Positions 8,101-17,512 are shown, numbered from the stretch's first letter. The stretch is 64,000 bases of DNA from Thermococcus nautili (GCF_000585495.1 NZ_CP007264.1:1674001-1738000); one strand, 5' to 3'. Notes: generated by a model not told the origin, from the sequence alone. Made by a program: numbers and translations.

Positions 8101-9177
8101 TCACCCAAGGGACATCGTCTCGACGTCCCTTAAGGTTTCCGCCCTGACCTCGGGTAAGGGTATTGACTCGGCCACCTTTTTGGCCTCGTCGTACTCCTCC
8201 CTCTCGGCGAGGGCAATCGCTATTCCCCTGAGGGCGCTGCTCTTCCGCCCGGGGTCTTCTATCATCTCCGCAAAGGTCAGCGCGTCCCTGAGGCTTCCGA
8301 GCTGGGTCAGGAGCATCGCCACCCTCTGGGCGCTCGCCGGTGAGAGCTCAACGTTGCCGGCCTCGCGGAGTGCCTCTTCAATAACCTCTACGTAAGTCGG
8401 CTCGTTTACGCGCTTCATCCAAAGGGCCGCCTCGAGTTCCCCAATGAGCTTCGACGCACCCTTGAACTTCCTCCTTATCAGGGCCAGCGCGTAGTGGTAG
8501 CGTCCCTCAAGCAGGGCGCGCCTTATCTCCGGCAGCCCAGTCTCGCTCATTATCTCGGCGAGCTGGAGCTTCTTTTCTGTGACGCCGGCCCTCTGGTTCA
8601 CGTGGAGCTTGTCGAAGATGTCAAATGCGGTCCGGTAGAAGCCTATTGCGTTTTTAGAGAACAGCTCATCACCGGCGTTCTCCATGAGTTCAGCTATCTT
8701 GAGAAGGCCGTCAACTTTAGCCCGGTATTCTACCTCCGCCCTGGCTATAACGTCGAAAGCAACATCGAAAAGTTCCATAGCGGTTTCGGCGTCGCCGGTT
8801 GTGGCAACGTAGTAGGCTACCGTTGCCAGAGCTTCCCCCTTCAGCAGGGGGTCTTTTATCTTGCCGGCCTCCTCTATGGCGGTGTTGAAGGTCTCGGCCG
8901 CCTCTTTGTAGTATCCGAGGGCATGAAAGGCAAAGGCGATTATGCCGTATCCCACCGCCCTTGTGTACGGGTCTTTTGAGTGCTCGGCGATGTATTCAGC
9001 ATCCTCGAGGATTCCGGGAATCCAGTCCTCGGGGCCGCCTTTCCGTCTTATGGCTAAGGCAACGTTGATGAGGGCCTCAATCTGGTCGAGCTCATCATCT
9101 AGCTCCCACACCCTCTCAAGCGCGTCCTCGAACTGCCCCCTCTCTGCCAAAGCCCTAATCTCTTCGAGGTCGGTCAT
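8101..9177 (-). CDS. TPR-like helical repeat protein
   Basis: A 358-residue all-helical protein built from degenerate tetratricopeptide-like repeats: ALAERGQFEDALERVWEL, YKEAAETFNTAIEEA, GDAETAMELFDVAFDVI, REEYDEAKKVAESI. It is acidic, with no signal peptide or membrane span, so probably a cytosolic scaffold. It lies directly upstream of the dipeptidase with a 4-nt gap. Comparable TPR proteins are common in Thermococcales and have no fixed role. Confidence 0.82.
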   Translation of the reverse strand: MTDLEEIRALAERGQFEDALERVWELDDELDQIEALINVALAIRRKGGPEDWIPGILEDAEYIAEHSKDPYTRAVGYGIIAFAFHALGYYKEAAETFNTAIEEAGKIKDPLLKGEALATVAYYVATTGDAETAMELFDVAFDVIARAEVEYRAKVDGLLKIAELMENAGDELFSKNAIGFYRTAFDIFDKLHVNQRAGVTEKKLQLAEIMSETGLPEIRRALLEGRYHYALALIRRKFKGASKLIGELEAALWMKRVNEPTYVEVIEEALREAGNVELSPASAQRVAMLLTQLGSLRDALTFAEMIEDPGRKSSALRGIAIALAEREEYDEAKKVAESIPLPEVRAETLRDVETMSLG

Positions 9178-9233
9178 GGCAACTTTTAATTAACTTCCAA
9201 ATCCTTATAAACCTTCTCGGACGTCATACAACC

Positions 9234-9788
9234 ATGCCAATGCTAACTTTGGCCCTCTACAACACCTACGATGCCAGAAGGCTTCACGAGGCACATCTGC
9301 GCGCAATAGCCCGCTCCGCCCCGATAGCGTACGCCTACGGCTTTCACCTGGCCCTAATCGGCTTCCCTCTCGATGGAAAGCCCCTCGACGTTGCCGAGGA
9401 GGTCAGCGAGCACACGACGATAGGGGAGGGTGGCAAATACCTCGTTGAACTCGCCAGGGGAAACCGCTTTCACCTCCTTGACTTTCCGAAGAAGGGATTC
9501 CCCCCGCAGTTCGGCGTTCCCGTTGCCACGACGAGAAAGCCCTCGGAGGAAAAAGAAATTACGCCCCTTGAACTTGCTGAGAGGGCCCTCAACGGCGAGC
9601 GTTTTCTCCTCCTCATAGGGCTCGGAAGGCACGGACTGCCGAAGGAAACCTTTAAGTTGGCGCGCCACCATATGGACGTCACAGGAAAGAGGGTCAGCCT
9701 CGAAACCTGCACGGCCATAGGCGCGATAGCCGTTAGAATCGCCACCTACATGGAGGCCTTAACATGGAGGAGTGGAAGAAGGAAGTAG
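9234..9788 (+). CDS. DUF531 protein (archaeal, SPOUT-like)
   Basis: A 184-residue archaeal protein matching DUF531: the opening LTLALYNTYDARRLHEAHLRAIARSAPIA, the central KKGFPPQFGVPVATTRKPS, and the ending FLLLIGLGRHGLPKETFKLARHHMDVTGKRVSLETCTAIGAIAVRI. The GLGRHGLP plus C-terminal 'SLETCTAIGAIAVRI' pattern resembles the knot of SPOUT RNA methyltransferases, so an RNA-modifying role is possible but unproven. It overlaps the signal peptidase gene by 25 nt. Confidence 0.82.
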   Translation: MPMLTLALYNTYDARRLHEAHLRAIARSAPIAYAYGFHLALIGFPLDGKPLDVAEEVSEHTTIGEGGKYLVELARGNRFHLLDFPKKGFPPQFGVPVATTRKPSEEKEITPLELAERALNGERFLLLIGLGRHGLPKETFKLARHHMDVTGKRVSLETCTAIGAIAVRIATYMEALTWRSGRRK

Positions 9789-10261
9789 CGTGGTTTTTGG
9801 TGGCAATCGTCGTCGTTTTCGGAATTCAGGCGGGCCTCAGGGTGGCCCTTCACACGGACTCGCCCCTCGTTATAGTGGTGAGTGGCTCTATGGAGCCCGT
9901 CTTTTACAGGGGGGACGTCGTTCTCCTCAAGGGCGTTACCAACCCCGACCAGATAAAGGTCGGCGACGTGATAGTTTACAAGCGTCCCGGTTACGAGTAC
10001 CCGATAATTCACCGCGTTCGCTACATCTACACGGTTAAAATCGATGGGAAGCCTGAGAAGTGCTTCGTAACCTGGGGTGACAACAACCCCGTTCCGGACC
10101 CGCCGTACCCAACTTCGGACGGCCTGCTTGAGGTCCAGCTCCCCGACGGCTACATAGCCGGATGCGTGCCGACGTACGCCGTCGAGGCCAAGGCCGAGTT
10201 TGTGTTCCCGAAGATAGGCCTCATCCCGCTCTGGATTCGCAACGCCCTCGGCCTGGGATGA
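9764..10261 (+). CDS. Signal peptidase I, archaeal/SipW type
   Basis: A 165-residue membrane peptidase that removes signal peptides from exported proteins. An N-terminal hydrophobic segment (residues 6-24) is followed by the Ser motif VVSGSMEPVFYRGD near residue 45. The His motif YPIIHRVRYI, which replaces the bacterial Lys, lies near residue 85. A second segment near the C-terminus (FPKIGLIPLWIRNALG) could be membrane associated. It starts inside the DUF531 gene. Its stop codon is overlapped by box C of a predicted C/D sRNA. Confidence 0.92.
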   Translation: MEEWKKEVAWFLVAIVVVFGIQAGLRVALHTDSPLVIVVSGSMEPVFYRGDVVLLKGVTNPDQIKVGDVIVYKRPGYEYPIIHRVRYIYTVKIDGKPEKCFVTWGDNNPVPDPPYPTSDGLLEVQLPDGYIAGCVPTYAVEAKAEFVFPKIGLIPLWIRNALGLG

Positions 10262-10311
10262 TGTGAGGGTAGGTAACTGAGCCGTGATGAGCTAATCGGC
10301 CCCTGACCGCT
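10253..10311 (+). ncRNA. Predicted box C/D sRNA overlapping the signal peptidase stop
   Basis: All four boxes are present in correct order and spacing. Box C is ATGATGT at 10258-10264, then a 12-nt guide, D' CTGA at 10277-10280, a 3-nt spacer, C' GTGATGA at 10284-10290, a 12-nt guide GCTAATCGGCCC, and box D CTGA at 10303-10306. Short G-rich/C-rich flanks could close the terminal stem. Two equal 12-nt guides and a 3-nt D'-C' spacer are typical of compact Thermococcales sRNAs. By the N+5 rule the D guide would direct methylation of the fifth nucleotide of GGGCCGATTAGC; part of this (GATTAGC) recalls 16S rRNA near position 240, from memory only. The last base of box C deviates from consensus. 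Confidence 0.72.
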
Positions 10312-10378
10312 TTCTGTCAATTTTTCTTTTCATCGAAAGGCATTTTAACTTCTATATGCCAACCCCTTCGGTGGTCGA

Positions 10379-11665
10379 ATGGACGCGAGGGATTTTCACA
10401 GGGGTAACTTCATCGGCAATGGCAAAATAGAGGTTATTCCAAAGGTTCCGCTAACGAGGGAAACCCTTCCCCTGGCGTACACTCCGGGTGTCGCCGAGGT
10501 CTCGCGCGAGATAGCTGAAGAGCCTGAGAAATCCTATGATTACACCAACAGGGGCAACACGATAGCTGTCGTAAGCGATGGGACGAGGGTTTTAGGCCTC
10601 GGCGACATAGGGCCCCTTGGCGCTCTCCCAGTTATGGAGGGCAAGGCCCTGCTTTTCAAGGCCTTCGGCGGCGTTGACGCGTTCCCGCTCGTCTTAGCAG
10701 AGAAGGACCCCGAAGGGTTCATAGAGGTCGTTAAAGCCGTCTCACCTTCCTTCGGTGGGATAAACCTTGAAGATATAGCCTCACCGAAGTGCTTCTACAT
10801 CCTCGACAGGCTGAGGGAGGAACTTGACGTTCCGGTCTTCCACGACGACCAGCAGGGCACGGCGAGCGTCGTTTTAGCAGGTTTAATCAACGCCCTCAAG
10901 GTAGTTGGTAAGAAGCTTGACGAGATAAGCGTCGCGCTCTTCGGGGCCGGGGCGGCCGGTTTCGCAACGCTCAGATTAATCGTCAGGGCAGGCGTCAAGC
11001 CGGAAAACGTCCGGGTCGTCGAGCTGATTGACGGGGAGCCGAGGGTTTTAACGCCGGATTTGCCCCTTGAAGAGCTGTTCCCGTACAGGGGCGAACTCCT
11101 CGCGAAGACCAACGGCGAGGGGATTGAGGGGGGCCCGGCAGAGGCGCTCAGGGGAGCGGACGTTCTAATCTCCTTCACGAGGCCGGGGCCGGGCGTCATA
11201 AAGCCCGAGTGGATAAGGAACATGGCCGACGACGCGATAGTCTTTCCCCTCGCCAATCCCGTTCCGGAGATACTGCCGGAAGATGCTAAAAAGGCCGGCG
11301 CGAGAATTGTGGCAACGGGAAGGAGCGACTACCCGAACCAGATTAACAACCTCCTCGGCTTTCCGGCGATTTTCAGGGGAGCGCTCGACGTCAGGGCTAG
11401 GACGATAACGGACGGCATGATAATCGCGGCATCAAAGGCAATGGCTTCGGTCATAGAGCCGAGCGAGGAGGAGATAATCCCATCACCGTTCCACCCCGAC
11501 GTTCATCCCGTCGTGGCTAAGGCGGTAGCGGAGGAGGCCATGAAGGAAGGCGTTGCGAGGGTTCGCGTTAATCCAGAGGAGGTCGCGGAGAGGCTTAGGA
11601 AGTGGAGGGAGTTCTACTCCCGGTTCATAGTCCCCATGAACGAGGAGCGTAAGGCCTACCGGTAG
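10379..11665 (+). CDS. Malic enzyme (malate dehydrogenase, oxaloacetate-decarboxylating)
   Basis: A 428-residue enzyme that converts malate to pyruvate and CO2 with NAD(P). Short-form malic enzyme features are visible: [14 protein letters not shown], the [20 protein letters not shown] block, [13 protein letters not shown] with the metal-binding acidic residues, and the Rossmann motif [13 protein letters not shown] near residue 190. Length equals other archaeal and bacterial short malic enzymes. It has its own promoter (CATTTTAACTTC). It converges, overlapping by 10 nt, on the fumarase genes, so fumarate to malate to pyruvate can proceed from one locus. Confidence 0.94.
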   Translation: MDARDFHRGNFIGNGKIEVIPKVPLTRETLPLAYTPGVAEVSREIAEEPEKSYDYTNRGNTIAVVSDGTRVLGLGDIGPLGALPVMEGKALLFKAFGGVDAFPLVLAEKDPEGFIEVVKAVSPSFGGINLEDIASPKCFYILDRLREELDVPVFHDDQQGTASVVLAGLINALKVVGKKLDEISVALFGAGAAGFATLRLIVRAGVKPENVRVVELIDGEPRVLTPDLPLEELFPYRGELLAKTNGEGIEGGPAEALRGADVLISFTRPGPGVIKPEWIRNMADDAIVFPLANPVPEILPEDAKKAGARIVATGRSDYPNQINNLLGFPAIFRGALDVRARTITDGMIIAASKAMASVIEPSEEEIIPSPFHPDVHPVVAKAVAEEAMKEGVARVRVNPEEVAERLRKWREFYSRFIVPMNEERKAYR

Positions 11666-12171
11666 AGCGAGTTTCCGTGCGCGTCTATGGCCACAATCAG
11701 CGGGAAGTCCTCCACCTCAAGGACCCAGAGGGCCTCCGGTATTCCAAGGTCGAGCCAGTGGGCGGCTTTAACGCGCTTTATGCTTTTGGCGGCGAGCGAG
11801 CCGGCTCCACCGGTGAAGGAGAAGTAAACCGCTCTGCCCCTGAACGGCTCAGCTTTCATTCCTCCCTTTCCTATTATCCCCCTGACGCCCAGGTCAAGAA
11901 CCCCGTCGAGGTAGCGGTTCATCCTCGCGCTCGTCGTCGGCCCAGCCGAGACTACCTCGTAGCCCTCCCAGGTTTTCCTCACGACCGGCCCGCAGTGGTA
12001 GATTACGGCCCCCTCCGGGCTGAAGGGCAGTTCCTCCTTCGGAAGGCTCAGAATTCTCCTGTGGGCCGAGTCTCTTGCGGTAACGATTTCTTCCGACAGG
12101 TAAACGACGTCCCCCGCCTTCAGTCTAAGGACGTCCTCCGTGCTCAGCGGGGTTCTCAGCTTCACTGCCAT
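11656..12171 (-). CDS. Fumarate hydratase class I, beta (C-terminal) subunit
   Basis: A 171-residue small subunit of the two-subunit oxygen-sensitive Fe-S fumarase. Features are [35 protein letters not shown], the conserved [10 protein letters not shown] near residue 70, and [28 protein letters not shown]. The start is the ATG at 12171; a longer reading to 12228 would cover the alpha subunit's end. It overlaps the alpha stop by 10 nt, typical for paired subunits. Tartrate dehydratase beta is the main alternative, but the neighbouring malic enzyme favours fumarase. Confidence 0.92.
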   Translation of the reverse strand: MAVKLRTPLSTEDVLRLKAGDVVYLSEEIVTARDSAHRRILSLPKEELPFSPEGAVIYHCGPVVRKTWEGYEVVSAGPTTSARMNRYLDGVLDLGVRGIIGKGGMKAEPFRGRAVYFSFTGGAGSLAAKSIKRVKAAHWLDLGIPEALWVLEVEDFPLIVAIDAHGNSLYR

Positions 12172-13013
12172 ATATCGACCCTCCCGTCGGGTTTTATCCT
12201 CAGAAACGCCCGCCTGTTCGCCCAGCACTGGACTATTAGGCCAACGGGAAAGCTCGCCGGGTGCCTGTGGGCGACCTCTATCTTCACGTCCAGGGCGGTC
12301 GTTCTCCCGCCCATCCCCATCGGGCCGATTCCAAGGGCGTTGATTTCCTCCAAAAGCTCCCCCTCGATTTCCGCAATCCTTTCGTCGGGGTTCCTCTCGC
12401 CGACCCTCCTGAGGAGGGCCTTCTTTGCCAGCAGGAGGGAGTAATCGGCGCCACCGCCGACGCCTATGCCCAGAACAACCGGAGGGCAGGGCCTTCCACC
12501 GCAGGCCTTAACCCTCTCGACCACGAAGCGCTTAACTCCTTCCCAGCCCTCGCCAGGAGTGAGCATCGCCAGGGCGGAGCAGTTCTCGCTCCCGCCGCCC
12601 TTCGGCAGAACCGCTATCTCGATTTCATCGCCCTCGGTAAGCTCCCAGTGGATTACCGGAACGCCCCTGCCCGTGTTGTCGCCCGAGTTCTTTCCCGTGA
12701 GAACGTCCACCGCGTTGGGCCTGAGCGGGATTTCTTTCGTCGCGAGCCTCGTGGCTTCCACTATTGCCCTCTCGATTTCTCCCAGAAACGGGCTGTCCAG
12801 GCCGGCTTTCACGAAGAAGGTGAGCGTCCCCGTGTCCTGACAGACTGGTATTGCTTCTGCCTTTCCAATCTCTATCGCCCTCAGGATGTTCTCAAGGTTG
12901 AAGCGCGCCACTCCGTTTTCCTCGCGCTCGTAGGCTTTCTTCAGAGCGGAAACGACGTCGTCTGGAATCCTCGTCACCGCAAGCCTTATCGCCTCGACGA
13001 TTGCCCCTATCAA
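12162..13013 (-). CDS. Fumarate hydratase class I, alpha (N-terminal) subunit
   Basis: A 283-residue catalytic subunit that hydrates fumarate to malate with a 4Fe-4S cluster. Candidate cluster ligands are visible in [12 protein letters not shown] (about residue 58), ENCSALAML (about 150) and [20 protein letters not shown] (about 175). The only fitting start is TTG at 13013, preceded by GGTGA at 13021-13025; the ATG at 13020 is out of frame. It lies 15 nt downstream of the ATPase gene stop, so it may be co-transcribed with it. Confidence 0.92.
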   Translation of the reverse strand: MIGAIVEAIRLAVTRIPDDVVSALKKAYEREENGVARFNLENILRAIEIGKAEAIPVCQDTGTLTFFVKAGLDSPFLGEIERAIVEATRLATKEIPLRPNAVDVLTGKNSGDNTGRGVPVIHWELTEGDEIEIAVLPKGGGSENCSALAMLTPGEGWEGVKRFVVERVKACGGRPCPPVVLGIGVGGGADYSLLLAKKALLRRVGERNPDERIAEIEGELLEEINALGIGPMGMGGRTTALDVKIEVAHRHPASFPVGLIVQCWANRRAFLRIKPDGRVDIWQ

Positions 13014-13028
13014 TAGGCATTCACCTGT

Positions 13029-14321
13029 CTAAGGCTGGGTGTGAGAGTTAAAAAGATTGACGCGAGAATTTAAAAGCCACTTCCAGAGGGGAACGGCGTT
13101 AACCCTCAGTCCGTCCCTTGTTATCTCGCCGAAGTAGTCCCACGTCACGAGTGTCCCGGTTTTCACGCCGAAGAGTTCCATAACTCTGAATAGGTTTTCC
13201 AGCTCTCTTTTTGCTATCTCCCCTTCCTCTGAAGCGTAGGTGACCTGAATTAACTCAACACTTCCGTTCTCCCTGACAACGAAGTCCACTTCGCCCTTGG
13301 CGTCCCTGTAGTAGTAGAGCTCAATCCTCGGTCTCCAGTAATGTTTGAGCCTCAAGAGTTCGAGGAAAACAACGTTCTCCATGAATCTGCCGATGTTCTC
13401 GGAAACCTTTGGTAGAACGGCGTTGAGCATTCCAGTGTCGATTGCGTAGACCTTCTTATCGCTTCTCACGACTTCCTTCGGCTTGAAGGAGAACTTAGGA
13501 AGTTCGAATATCAGGTAGGCCGACTGCAGGTACTCGACGTAGTTCTTGACAGTCTCGACGTTGCCGATTCCAAGGGCGTTCTTCGTCTTGCTGTAGGTAA
13601 ACCTGCCCGCGAAGTTCGAGAAGAGATAGAACGCGACCTCCTTCAGCTCGCGGACGTTTCTAACGCCGTAGCGGACTATAACGTCCCTCGTGATTATGTC
13701 GTTGTAGAGGTTCACGAGGTATTCCCTGCCGAAGCGCAGTGCCTCTGGAAATCCCCCGCGCTCGATGTACTCCGTTAGGGCTCTCTTTACCCTTGCCTCG
13801 TCCCGGGTAGTCATTACCTCAGGCTTAATCCCCCTGTAAGCTAAGAACTCCCTGAACGAAAACGGGAGGAGGGTGTAGCTCAGGTATCGGCCGGTTAGGT
13901 AGGTTGAGAACTCCCGCGAGAGGAGGCGAGCGTTGCTTCCCGTAACGACGGTGGGATAGCTCTCCCTCAGAACTGAGACCATTCGCTCCCAGCCTTCAAC
14001 TTCCTGAACCTCGTCGAGGACTATGTAGTCGAACTCGCCGAGGAGCTCGTAGCCAGCTTTGAGTAACTCCTTGTAGTCCCCCACGCCGAATCCTGCCATC
14101 GCGGGGTCCTCGAAGTTCACGTAGAGTGGCCTGCCCAGTAGGGATGCCGAAAGAACGGACTTTCCAGAGCGCCTCGGCCCCGTTATTATGTGGGCCGTTG
14201 GGCTGAAGTTCTTCACTATCTTTTCTTTTAGCTCCCTCTCGACGATGTTCTCCCTTTCGAGCTTCTCGCGGAGGGTCTCCCACTGGTCCGCCAAAACACG
14301 CTTGAGTTCCTCTGCCTTCAT
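13029..14321 (-). CDS. AAA ATPase with DUF4143-type C-terminal domain
   Basis: A 430-residue P-loop protein of the large archaeal ATPase group that carries a C-terminal nuclease-like DUF4143 domain. Walker A is GPRRSGKSVLSASL near residue 48 and Walker B FDYIVLDEVQEVEGW near 97. Then TGSNARLLSREFSTYLTGR (sensor region) is followed by the AFYLFSNFAGRFTYSKTKNAL winged-helix-like segment. The C-terminal ELYYYRDAKGEVDFVV is a restriction-nuclease-like motif. Function is unknown; such genes are often accessory and mobile. The upstream region holds a three-copy 34-bp repeat, and the promoter CTTTATAGG lies about 20-30 nt before the ATG. Confidence 0.85.
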   Translation of the reverse strand: MKAEELKRVLADQWETLREKLERENIVERELKEKIVKNFSPTAHIITGPRRSGKSVLSASLLGRPLYVNFEDPAMAGFGVGDYKELLKAGYELLGEFDYIVLDEVQEVEGWERMVSVLRESYPTVVTGSNARLLSREFSTYLTGRYLSYTLLPFSFREFLAYRGIKPEVMTTRDEARVKRALTEYIERGGFPEALRFGREYLVNLYNDIITRDVIVRYGVRNVRELKEVAFYLFSNFAGRFTYSKTKNALGIGNVETVKNYVEYLQSAYLIFELPKFSFKPKEVVRSDKKVYAIDTGMLNAVLPKVSENIGRFMENVVFLELLRLKHYWRPRIELYYYRDAKGEVDFVVRENGSVELIQVTYASEEGEIAKRELENLFRVMELFGVKTGTLVTWDYFGEITRDGLRVNAVPLWKWLLNSRVNLFNSHTQP

Positions 14322-14350
14322 GGTCTAAACTGGTGCGAACTTCCTATAAA

Positions 14351-14452
14351 GTTTACCACCATACCGGTAAACTTTTCCCCAGGACTCTACCACTATACTG
14401 GTAAATATTCCGCAAGAACTATCACACCATACCGGTAGTTTCCGCTCCCAAG
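14351..14452. repeat. Three tandem degenerate 34-bp repeats upstream of the ATPase gene
   Basis: Three units, 14351-14384, 14385-14418 and 14419-14452. Each contains the core CCATACCGGTA or CTATACTGGTA, starting at 14359, 14393 and 14427, exactly 34 bp apart. The first unit also has a perfect GTTTACC...GGTAAAC inverted repeat. The array lies directly upstream of the ATPase promoter on the minus strand. It looks like an operator or iteron array for a regulator of that gene. Confidence 0.75.
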
Positions 14453-14503
14453 AACCCTGCTTCAGCGGGCGCCAGAATTGGGAAGTAATGAAGGAAAAGG
14501 GCC

Positions 14504-15418
14504 TCAGCCCTTCAGAATCTCGACTATCTGCTCCGCGACCTGGACTCCAGCGCGCATCTGGGCCTCCTCTGTCGAGGCTCCGATGTGGGGCGTTAGGACC
14601 ACGTTGTCGAGCTTAGTTAGTGGGTGGTCCTTCGGGAGAGGCTCCTCCTCGAAGACGTCGAGACCCGCTCCGTAAATCCAGCCCTCCTGAAGGGCCCTGA
14701 CGAGGGCGTTGGTGTCAACGACGGCCCCGCGGGCGGCGTTTATGAGTATCGCGGTTTTCTTCATGAGCTTAAGGCGCTCCTCGTTTATGAGGTGGTAGGT
14801 GGCATCGATGAGCGGGACGTGGAGCGTTACGACGTCGCTCTCCCTGAGGAGCTCTTCAAGCTCGACGAACTTTCCGCCTACTTCCCTCGCGCGCTCCTCG
14901 TTTGGCTTGGGGTCGTAGAGGAGGACGTTCATTCCGAAGGCGTTCGCGATTTTCGCGACCTCGTAGCCTATCCTTCCGAAGCCGATTATACCTATCGTCT
15001 TGCCCTCGAGCTCGATTCCCATGCACTGCTTCTTGGCCCAAACGCCTTCCCTCATCTTCCTGTCGGCGAAGGCCACCTTTCTGGCAACTGCAAAGAGCAG
15101 GCCGAAGACGAGCTCGGCGACGCTCCTTGAGCTCGCTCCGGGGCTGTTAACGACCTTAACCCCCCTCTCCTTCGCGGCCTCAAGGTCTATGTTGTCCAGG
15201 CCGACGCCGGCCCTTCCGATGACCTTGAGTTTGGGAGCGTTTTCGATGACCTTTCTCGTCACCTTCGGCTTGCTCCTAACGATAATCGCGTCAACATCGC
15301 GGACGAGCTCTACTAACCTCTCCTCGTCCGGATACTCCTCGTAAAGAACCTCAAAACCGGCGTTCTTCAAAACCTCCAAGGCTTTCTCGTGCAGTGGCGC
15401 CGCAACGAGAACCTTCAT
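14504..15418 (-). CDS. D-3-phosphoglycerate dehydrogenase (or close 2-hydroxyacid dehydrogenase)
   Basis: A 304-residue NAD-dependent D-2-hydroxyacid dehydrogenase, short form without the C-terminal ACT/ASB domains of bacterial SerA. It contains the IVRSKPKVTRKVIENAPKLKVIGRAGVGLDNID block, the NAD motif GKTIGIIGFGRIGYEVA near residue 143, catalytic Arg in NAARGAVVDTNAL, and His in LTPHIGASTEEAQ. Serine synthesis is the likely role, but glyoxylate/hydroxypyruvate reductase paralogues look similar. The gene is 4 nt downstream of the DUF47 gene on the same strand. Confidence 0.85.
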   Translation of the reverse strand: MKVLVAAPLHEKALEVLKNAGFEVLYEEYPDEERLVELVRDVDAIIVRSKPKVTRKVIENAPKLKVIGRAGVGLDNIDLEAAKERGVKVVNSPGASSRSVAELVFGLLFAVARKVAFADRKMREGVWAKKQCMGIELEGKTIGIIGFGRIGYEVAKIANAFGMNVLLYDPKPNEERAREVGGKFVELEELLRESDVVTLHVPLIDATYHLINEERLKLMKKTAILINAARGAVVDTNALVRALQEGWIYGAGLDVFEEEPLPKDHPLTKLDNVVLTPHIGASTEEAQMRAGVQVAEQIVEILKG

Positions 15419-15422
15419 GCTT

Positions 15423-16070
15423 TCACCCCCTCCTTTTTATAGCCATCAGCATTACCTGGTCGGAAGCGTCTTCCGCGCGGTCGGCTATGTCGCCGACCTT
15501 CGTGATTGCCTGGTTCCATATTAGCTTTGCGTATGTTGTTATCGTCTCGCTCTCAAACACCATCGCCTTGAGCTTGTACTCGACCTTGTCAGCGTTCTCC
15601 TCGAGGTCTTCTGTCTCCTTTGCGAGCTCCAAAGCCCTGTCAACGTCCTCGTTAAGGGCCTTTACCGCTTCCATGAGCTTCTCGTAGGTTTTTACCGCCT
15701 CCCTCACGAGGGCCATTATCTCCTCTCTGAGCTCCTCTGGAACCTTCGGCTTTGCCAGAATAAGGGTGTGGGCCGCGCTCTCTGCCGCGTCCGCCACCTG
15801 GTCTATTAGCTCGCTCAGCCTCACGTAGTCTCCCCTGCTGGCGGGCAGAAAGGCCCCTTCGTAGAGCATGAGCTCGATGCTCCTCCTCAGCTTGTCGGCC
15901 TCGCTCTCGAGCAGGGTTACCCTCTCCTCAAGCTCCTTTGCGCCCTCAAAATCACCGTTCAGGTACGCCTCGATGAGCTTCTCAAAGGCCTTGACGGTTT
16001 CGTAAACGACGTTGAGGTGCCTGTCTATGGCGTCAAAAACGTTGCTCTCCTTACCCCCAAAGAGCGGCAT
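15423..16070 (-). CDS. DUF47 (PhoU-like) protein, orphan copy
   Basis: A 215-residue all-helical protein homologous in pattern to the DUF47 protein at 1143 (VFDAIDRHLNVVYETVKAFEKLIEAYLNGDFEGAKELEERVTLLESEADKLRRSIELML). The start is the ATG at 16070, with GGGGTGTGAAG before it; the GTG six bases upstream is part of that site. It lies between ketopantoate reductase and phosphoglycerate dehydrogenase, not next to a permease. It could serve the PiT permease at 25285, which has no DUF47 neighbour. Confidence 0.87.
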   Translation of the reverse strand: MPLFGGKESNVFDAIDRHLNVVYETVKAFEKLIEAYLNGDFEGAKELEERVTLLESEADKLRRSIELMLYEGAFLPASRGDYVRLSELIDQVADAAESAAHTLILAKPKVPEELREEIMALVREAVKTYEKLMEAVKALNEDVDRALELAKETEDLEENADKVEYKLKAMVFESETITTYAKLIWNQAITKVGDIADRAEDASDQVMLMAIKRRG

Positions 16071-16083
16071 CTTCACACCCCGC

Positions 16084-16998
16084 TCAACGATTGGTTGAAC
16101 CCCTATTTAGGTTTTCCTTCCCCTTGATGAGTGCCCACAGAAGTTCGTTCCTCGGGGCTTCGAGGCCGACGGAGTGGGCATATTCCACGATTTTGCCGTG
16201 AATATAGTCCACCTCCGTCCTTCTTCCGCGCATTATGTCCTGGAGCGTCGAGTTGTAGTTCTCCCGCGTTCTCTCTATCGTGTCCCAGAGCAGTTCGAGG
16301 GGATGAATTTCGAACTCGATGCCGAGCTGCTGTGCAACCATACAGCCCTCCCGCGCTATCTCCACCGAGATTCCCTCCAGCTCTGGGATGTCACGCAGGG
16401 CCCCGTTCTTGACCTCCAGAACCGTTCCAAGCCCGTTTATGACTGAGTTCACTATGGCTTTTGCCCACTTCCAGCCGACTGCGTTTTCAGTGACCCTCGT
16501 CTCTATCCCGGCCTCGTTGAAGACCTTCGCGACCTCCTCGACGAACTCAGCCCTTCCCGTTGGATACTTCCCGATGACGGTTATCCCCTTTCCCGTCCAC
16601 CTGACGACGCCCCAGTCAACGAGCATTGCGCCGTTTGTGGTTATTCCCCCGATGACGTTGGGCGTCAGCTTCAAGGCTAACTCCTCGTTTCCGAGGCCGT
16701 TCTGGACGCTCAGAACCCACGTCTCCGGCCCTATGCAGTTCCTCGCGCACTCTAAGGCGGTCTTCGTTGAGTAGGACTTCGTTGTCAGGAGGAGCAGGTC
16801 CGGAGGCTCGTCCGGCGCGTGGAGGGAAGCCTTGACCTTCACCTTGAACTCCTCTATTCCGGTAATCTTCAGTCCGTTCTCGTTTACCGCCTTAACCTGC
16901 TCCTCTCGCCCTATGAGCAGGACGTCGTTTCCGGCCCTCGCCAGGAGCGCGCCGAGAAGGGAGCCTATGCTTCCAGCTCCGAGCACGTAAATCCTCAT
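16084..16998 (-). CDS. panE: 2-dehydropantoate 2-reductase (ketopantoate reductase)
   Basis: A 304-residue enzyme reducing ketopantoate to pantoate in coenzyme A synthesis. It starts with [23 protein letters not shown] (GxGxxG nucleotide fold), followed by [20 protein letters not shown] and the catalytic Lys region [25 protein letters not shown]. Length and motifs match archaeal PanE; the archaeal enzyme from Thermococcus is reported to be feedback-inhibited by CoA. Another CoA gene, phosphopantothenate synthetase, lies at 58533. Its stop is 13 nt before the DUF47 start. Confidence 0.92.
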   Translation of the reverse strand: MRIYVLGAGSIGSLLGALLARAGNDVLLIGREEQVKAVNENGLKITGIEEFKVKVKASLHAPDEPPDLLLLTTKSYSTKTALECARNCIGPETWVLSVQNGLGNEELALKLTPNVIGGITTNGAMLVDWGVVRWTGKGITVIGKYPTGRAEFVEEVAKVFNEAGIETRVTENAVGWKWAKAIVNSVINGLGTVLEVKNGALRDIPELEGISVEIAREGCMVAQQLGIEFEIHPLELLWDTIERTRENYNSTLQDIMRGRRTEVDYIHGKIVEYAHSVGLEAPRNELLWALIKGKENLNRGSTNR

Positions 16999-17002
16999 CC
17001 TC

Positions 17003-17467
17003 TCACCTCAGGAGCTTTCTAAGGTGGTTGAGCGAGTAAACGTAAACCAGCGCGAAGAGGGCCAGCTTAACCCTCTCGGGAACCTGGTAAGCCCCGATTA
17101 GGTAGAGCGCCGACGCCGGGAGGAGCCCGAAGGAAGAGAGAACCCGGTTCCTCAGTAGGAGGAACGGAACGGCAACCCCGAGAACTGCCCCTGTGCTCCC
17201 GAGGTTGTAGAGGCCGAGCGCTATGGCAAGACCAGTCCCCCCGATTACCGCGTTGATGAAGCGCTCCCAGAACTTCACCGGCTGTTTCTCGTAGGGATAG
17301 CCAAGGGCAAGAATGAGGGCCGAGAGAGCTATTAGCGCGTACCTCGCCTCTTCCCCGAGCGGGTAGGTCAGCGCGAAGGCGAGAACTGCGCCGGCCGAGA
17401 AGGGTCTGGCCTTTTTCTTCACCGCCGGAACGATGAGCGGGATATATAGGTAAGGAATCCACTCCAT
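17003..17467 (-). CDS. Integral membrane protein, unknown
   Basis: A 154-residue protein with about five hydrophobic helices (residues 4-16, 24-60 as two segments, 72-90, 95-108, 118-145), ending in a basic tail (NHLRKLLR). No domain is recognised. Its stop is 4 nt before the panE start on the same strand, so it is likely co-transcribed. It is divergent from the RNA methyltransferase gene at 17513. Confidence 0.72.
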   Translation of the reverse strand: MEWIPYLYIPLIVPAVKKKARPFSAGAVLAFALTYPLGEEARYALIALSALILALGYPYEKQPVKFWERFINAVIGGTGLAIALGLYNLGSTGAVLGVAVPFLLLRNRVLSSFGLLPASALYLIGAYQVPERVKLALFALVYVYSLNHLRKLLR

Positions 17468-17512
17468 GCTCCCACCGCAAGCGTTTAAAGAGTCCTCCTT
17501 AAATGCATACCG

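Noticed and set aside
14351-14452. The three 34-bp units as a CRISPR array
   Set aside because: The units are contiguous and degenerate without unique spacers of constant length, and there are no cas genes nearby.
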